A stretch of 54,961 bases of DNA from a bacterium. GTDB lineage: Bacteria; Bacteroidota; Bacteroidia; Chitinophagales; Saprospiraceae. The stretch lies in NCBI GenBank assembly GCA_024742755.1, contig JANSXW010000027.1, forward strand, positions 1-54,961, read 5' to 3'. Below the pieces are notes generated by a model. The model ran no database searches, was not told the DNA's origin, and saw nothing but the letters and a program-made list of their open reading frames with translations. Positions 50,995 through 54,961 of this stretch are shown here, piece by piece (the stretch's first letter is position 1; every line of letters begins with the position of its first letter). A program made the position numbers and the translations under genes.

Positions 50995-53900
50995 TTAAAA
51001 CTGCTTCCGGACCATTTTCAATACTTCCCGGTTACCATCTGCGTGTTGCACTTCAAGATAATACAGACCGGCAGGGAGGTAGACATTGGCCCACCTGTGG
51101 TCTTTGGTGCCCTCAGGCAGGGGCATCTGATCAATAACCTGTCCCAAATCGTTGCGGAGTACCGCATGAGCCGGCGCTTGAAGCGGCCGCTCGAAGCGCA
51201 GGGTGAAGTCCCCAAGTGTTGGGTTCGGGAAGACTTTAGCGTGGTAGCGCACACTTGAATCCTTGCTTTGGCTAAGGTTGCTTCCTATGCCACCGGTTGG
51301 AGGTGCGAAATTATTCTCCACAGTGACCACAGCAGTACAGGAGTTACTGTTCCCGTTTGCATCGGTTACGGTGAGCGTAACGGTATTATCGCCCACATCC
51401 GCAATACCAAAATTAGTCACATCCAAAACAAGCCCTGATACCCCACAGGCATCCGTGGAGCCATTTTCAATGTGTGCGACGGTGATACTGGCAGACCCGT
51501 TCATACCCAGCTGAATCGTCAGGTCCTGGCACTGTGCGACCGGGGCGATATTGTCCACTACGGTAATATTTGCTGTACAGGTGCTGCTATTGCCATTGTT
51601 ATCTGTTGCTGTGAGCATGACATTCTGAGGTCCAACATCATCACAGCTAAACTCCGTTTTACTTAGGTTTAGCGTAGCGATGCCGCACGCGTCACTGGAG
51701 CCGCCATTGACTTGCCCTGCAGCAAGGGAGCCTTCCCCAAAGTCATCCAACTGAACGGTCCGGTCCTGGCAAAGGGCCTGAGGGGCTACGTTGTCTGCTA
51801 CCGTTACGGTGGCCGTGCAGCTGCTGCTGTTGCCGTTGTTATCAACCACTGTCAAGGTGACGGATTGCGTGCCAATATCACCACAGTCAAAGCTGTTCAC
51901 ATTCAGGCTACGGGTAGCGATTCCACAGGCATCTGATGAACCATTATCTACCTGGGCGGCAGTCAGGCTGGCATTGCCAGAAGCACTAAGTTGTACTGTA
52001 AGATCCTGGCAAAGTGCCTCTGGAGCCATGTTGTCTTCAACCGTGACAGTAGAAGCACAATTGCTGCTATTGCCATTGAGATCCGTCACGGTCAGGGTAA
52101 CAGTCTGACTGCCCACATCACTGCAATCGAAGCTCGTCTGGCTCAGGCTTAGGCTGGAAATGTCACAGGCATCGTTGGAACCGCCGTTTACCTGGGCGGC
52201 ACTCAGGGCACCGTTGCCAAAGGCATCGAGCTGTACCGTCACATCTTCACACAGCGCTTCTGGTGCGATGTTGTCTTCCACCGTGACCGTAGAAGTACAA
52301 GTGCTGCTGTTGCCATTGAGGTCTGTAACAGTCAGGGTAACCGACTGGATGCCCACATCCCCACAACCAAAGCTCGTCTGGCTCAGGCTTAGGCTGGAAA
52401 CGCTGCACGGGTCGCCGGAACCGCCGTCGACCTGGGCGGCACTCAGGGCACCGTTACCGGAGGCATCAAGCTGTACTGTCACATCTTCACACAGCGCTTC
52501 TGGTGCGATGTTATCTTCCACCGTAACCGTAGAAGTACAAGTGCTTGTGTTGCCATTGAGGTCAGTCACAGTCAGGGTAACAGTCTGACTGCCCACATCC
52601 CCGCAATCGAAGCTCGTCTGGCTCAGGCTTAGGCTGGAAATGTCACAGGCATCGTTGGAACCGCCGTTTACCTGGGCGGCACTCAGGGCACCGTTGCCAA
52701 AGGCATCGAGCTGTACCGTCACATCTTCACACAGCGCTTCCGGTGCGATGTTGTCCACGACCGTTACGGTAGAGTTGCAACTGCTGCTGTTGCCATTGAG
52801 GTCGGTCACGGTCAGGGTAACAGTCTGACTGCCCACATCCCCGCAACCAAAGCTCGTCTGGCTCAGGCTTAGCCCTGAAAGGCTACACCCATCACTCGAA
52901 CCTCCGTCTACCTGAGCGGTGCTCAGGCTACCGTTGCCAGAGGCATCAAGCTGTACCGTCACATCTTCGCACAGCGCTTCTGGTGCTACGTTGTCTTCCA
53001 CTGTTACCATAGCGGTGCAATTGCTGCTATTGCCGTTGAGGTCAGTCACCGTTAGTGTAACACTTTGACTACCCACATCCCCGCAATCAAAGCTCGTCTG
53101 ACTTAAGCCAATTGAGGACAGGCCACAAGCGTCATTGGAGCCATCATTGACCTGTGTAGCGGATAAGCTACCGGAGCCTGCCGCATCTAACTGCACCGTT
53201 ACATCCTGGCAAAGCGCCTGAGGAGCGACGTTGTCCACTACCGTGACCGTGGAGGTACAAGTACTGGTATTTCCATTGATGTCCGTTGCGGTAAGCGTGA
53301 CGGTATTTGTACCTACATCACCGCAATCAAAAGTGGTTCTGTCCAGGCTGAGGCTGGCAAGCCCGCAAGGGTCAATCTCGCCTTCGAAGACCTGACCAGG
53401 TGTTATACTTCCGGAACCATTGGCGTCAAGTTGTACGGTCAGATCCTCACAAAGCGCATCTGGCGTGGTATTGTCTTCAACCGTGACGGTAGCGGTACAG
53501 GTGCTGAGATTGCCATTCACATCCGTTACGGAGAGCGTAACTGTATTTTCACCCACATCACCACAATCAAATACCGTTTGATCAAGGGTCAGTTGGGAAA
53601 TGCTACAGGCATCATTCGATCCATTATCAATTTGACCGGCAGTAATTGTAGCGTTTCCGGAACCATCAAGGGCGACTGTGACATCCTGGCAAAGTGCCTG
53701 CGGAGCGACGTTGTCCTCAACGGTTACCGTAGCGGTACAGGTGCTGCTGTTGCCGTTGTTATCGGTAACCGTAAGTACTATTGGACTGGCTCCCACATCA
53801 GTGCAGTCAAATTCGGATTGGTCGATTTCGACTTCTGCAATACTACAGGCATCATTGGAGCCAGCATTTACCTCAGTAGCAGACAAGCTACCTATTCCCG

Positions 53901-54961
53901 CCGCATCCAGTTGAACCGTAACATCCTGGCATAATGCCACGGGCGCTGTGTTGTCTTCCACGGTCACTACCGCCATGCAGGCACTCATGTTGCCACTGAA
54001 ATCCTCTACGGTGAGGAGTACGTTGTTCGGGCCGATATCCCCACAATCGAAGCTCGCAATATTTAGCCCTCGTTCTGCCAGGCCACCCGGTACGGGCCCG
54101 TCCGGGCAGGGATCAAAGGAGCCATTGTCAATCTGATCAACGGAGATGAAGGCCAAACCACTCGCGTTCAGTTCAACGGTAAGGTTCTGGCAAATGGCTA
54201 TAGGTGCGGTGTTGTCCTCAACCGTAACCTCAGCAGTGCAAGTGCTGGTATTTCCGTTCTCGTCTTCTACAGTTAGCGTAACGCTTTGTACACCTACATC
54301 ACTGCAGTCCAGATTACTGATGTCCAGGCTCAGGCTCTCAAGGCCGCAGGCATCGTTGGAACCATTGTCAACCTGATCAGCAGAAAGCATTACACTGCCT
54401 TGCGCATCCAGCTCCACAGTCACATTCTGACAGAGCGCAACCGGTGCTACATTGTCTTCAATAGTTACGCTGGACACGCAGGTGCTTGTGTTGCCATTGG
54501 CATCGGTAACCAGTAGCGGTACGGGCTGTACGCCGACTTCCCCGCAGCCAAATTCAATCACTGAAGGGAGGTCATCTCCAAACTCGAAGAATAGCCCGCA
54601 AGCATCATTTGAACCCGCATCTAATTGTGCCGGAGTAAGAATAACTGCACCACCAGTATCCAGCTGCAGGGTCAAATCCTGACAGGAAGCTATAGGTGCG
54701 ATGTTGTCTTCCACTGTGACAATTGCCGTGCAGGTGCTTGTGTTGCTATTATCGTCCGTCGCGGTGACTACTACCGTGTTCGGACCAACATCCGCACAGT
54801 CAAAGGTGCTGATATCCAAGGTAGTGCTTGCCAGTCCACAGCCCTCGGAAGGCGTGCCCACAATCTGTGCAGGTGTAATACTGACCAAACCATCTTCATC
54901 GAGCTGTACGGTAATCTCCTGGCAGTCCAGGCTTGGCGCGATATTGTCCTCCACTGTGACC
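50995..54961 (-). CDS. HYR-like repeat protein with T9SS tail (5' end outside window)
   Basis: Secreted repeat protein, at least 1320 aa; the frame is still open at the window edge, so the N-terminus is missing. It holds 15 visible tandem repeats of about 80-88 residues, each with the pattern (V)EDNxAPxAxCQDxTVQLD...GSNDACG...FDCGDVG...TVTLTVTDxNGNxSxC. Four conserved cysteines per unit suggest two disulfides. The repeats are HYR-like, an Ig-type fold used in adhesion. The C-terminal 85 residues form a type A T9SS sorting tail (VFPNPTLGDFTLRF ... MVRKQF). It is followed by its own terminator. Probably a very long surface filament or adhesin. Confidence 0.9.
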   Translation of the reverse strand, partial: VTVEDNIAPSLDCQEITVQLDEDGLVSITPAQIVGTPSEGCGLASTTLDISTFDCADVGPNTVVVTATDDNSNTSTCTAIVTVEDNIAPIASCQDLTLQLDTGGAVILTPAQLDAGSNDACGLFFEFGDDLPSVIEFGCGEVGVQPVPLLVTDANGNTSTCVSSVTIEDNVAPVALCQNVTVELDAQGSVMLSADQVDNGSNDACGLESLSLDISNLDCSDVGVQSVTLTVEDENGNTSTCTAEVTVEDNTAPIAICQNLTVELNASGLAFISVDQIDNGSFDPCPDGPVPGGLAERGLNIASFDCGDIGPNNVLLTVEDFSGNMSACMAVVTVEDNTAPVALCQDVTVQLDAAGIGSLSATEVNAGSNDACSIAEVEIDQSEFDCTDVGASPIVLTVTDNNGNSSTCTATVTVEDNVAPQALCQDVTVALDGSGNATITAGQIDNGSNDACSISQLTLDQTVFDCGDVGENTVTLSVTDVNGNLSTCTATVTVEDNTTPDALCEDLTVQLDANGSGSITPGQVFEGEIDPCGLASLSLDRTTFDCGDVGTNTVTLTATDINGNTSTCTSTVTVVDNVAPQALCQDVTVQLDAAGSGSLSATQVNDGSNDACGLSSIGLSQTSFDCGDVGSQSVTLTVTDLNGNSSNCTAMVTVEDNVAPEALCEDVTVQLDASGNGSLSTAQVDGGSSDGCSLSGLSLSQTSFGCGDVGSQTVTLTVTDLNGNSSSCNSTVTVVDNIAPEALCEDVTVQLDAFGNGALSAAQVNGGSNDACDISSLSLSQTSFDCGDVGSQTVTLTVTDLNGNTSTCTSTVTVEDNIAPEALCEDVTVQLDASGNGALSAAQVDGGSGDPCSVSSLSLSQTSFGCGDVGIQSVTLTVTDLNGNSSTCTSTVTVEDNIAPEALCEDVTVQLDAFGNGALSAAQVNGGSNDACDISSLSLSQTSFDCSDVGSQTVTLTVTDLNGNSSNCASTVTVEDNMAPEALCQDLTVQLSASGNASLTAAQVDNGSSDACGIATRSLNVNSFDCGDIGTQSVTLTVVDNNGNSSSCTATVTVADNVAPQALCQDRTVQLDDFGEGSLAAGQVNGGSSDACGIATLNLSKTEFSCDDVGPQNVMLTATDNNGNSSTCTANITVVDNIAPVAQCQDLTIQLGMNGSASITVAHIENGSTDACGVSGLVLDVTNFGIADVGDNTVTLTVTDANGNSNSCTAVVTVENNFAPPTGGIGSNLSQSKDSSVRYHAKVFPNPTLGDFTLRFERPLQAPAHAVLRNDLGQVIDQMPLPEGTKDHRWANVYLPAGLYYLEVQHADGNREVLKMVRKQF
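52123..52740 (-). repeat. Near-identical tandem DNA repeats inside the HYR gene
   Basis: Units are 240 bp (80 codons) here. 52123-52260 is identical to 52603-52740 (138 bp, exactly 480 bp apart), while the unit between them is different, so a two-unit block was duplicated as A-B-A. Multiples of 240 bp keep the frame, so recombination could change the number of domains. Confidence 0.8.

Overview
The window looks like part of a Bacteroidota chromosome, most likely a Saprospiria/Lewinellaceae-type marine organism. Reasons seen in the sequence: type IX secretion (T9SS) C-terminal sorting tails on three giant secreted proteins, a ubiE-porT pair, a gldA-gldF-gldG gliding cluster, TAnnTTTG-type promoters, and long HYR-like repeat proteins. 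The genus is an inference. No rRNA or tRNA gene was recognised.

Layout. 150-1573: ubiE (menaquinone methyltransferase) overlapping porT (T9SS). 1574-2141: gene-free, with three inverted repeats, a terminator and a degenerate 21-bp-period direct repeat. 2142-13308: a minus-strand block of exported proteins (tail-fibre-like 306 aa, LamG/T9SS giant of 2412 aa, T9SS protein of 955 aa). 13475-13525: three exact 9-bp repeats at 21-bp spacing, ahead of a TPR histidine kinase and LytTR response regulator pair (13610-16758). 16776-18388: Kazal-type lipoprotein and nhaA. 18389-18946: a dispersed repeat and a MITE-like element. 19025-23256: heme-type TonB receptor, ArsR-like regulator, purB.

23257-25143 is the most unusual region. 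An AT-rich leader-like stretch precedes a CRISPR array of eight identical 36-bp repeats with no cas gene in the window. The array runs directly into three tandem modules. Each starts with most of a CRISPR repeat and continues into a two-stem RNA fold. One stem shows compensatory base changes between copies, and the other is followed by a T-run. They resemble tandem tracrRNA-like genes. In two modules the repeat-derived part appears to be split after its fifth base by a 56-nt hairpin segment. An Rpn-family PD-(D/E)XK protein follows.

26292-34693: a DUF3738-like lipoprotein, gldA, an exported protein of unknown function, gldF, gldG, a DUF4340-like protein and a zinc phospholipase C/S1-P1-like protein. 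34700-39842 (minus): GNAT acetyltransferase, ruvB broken by an in-frame TGA, and a three-gene molybdenum hydroxylase set (cytochrome, 2Fe-2S subunit, molybdopterin subunit). 40021-41302: second, inverted copy of the dispersed repeat, abutting a metallo-beta-lactamase-fold gene. 41556-44731: an AT-rich restriction-modification island with a controller gene, a C-box-like operator, an endonuclease and a convergent adenine methyltransferase. 44983-54961 (minus): SDR reductase, AraC regulator, WD40-caspase protein, and an HYR-repeat T9SS protein cut by the window end. A matching 39-bp element lies upstream of both the AraC gene and the caspase gene, suggesting one shared regulator.
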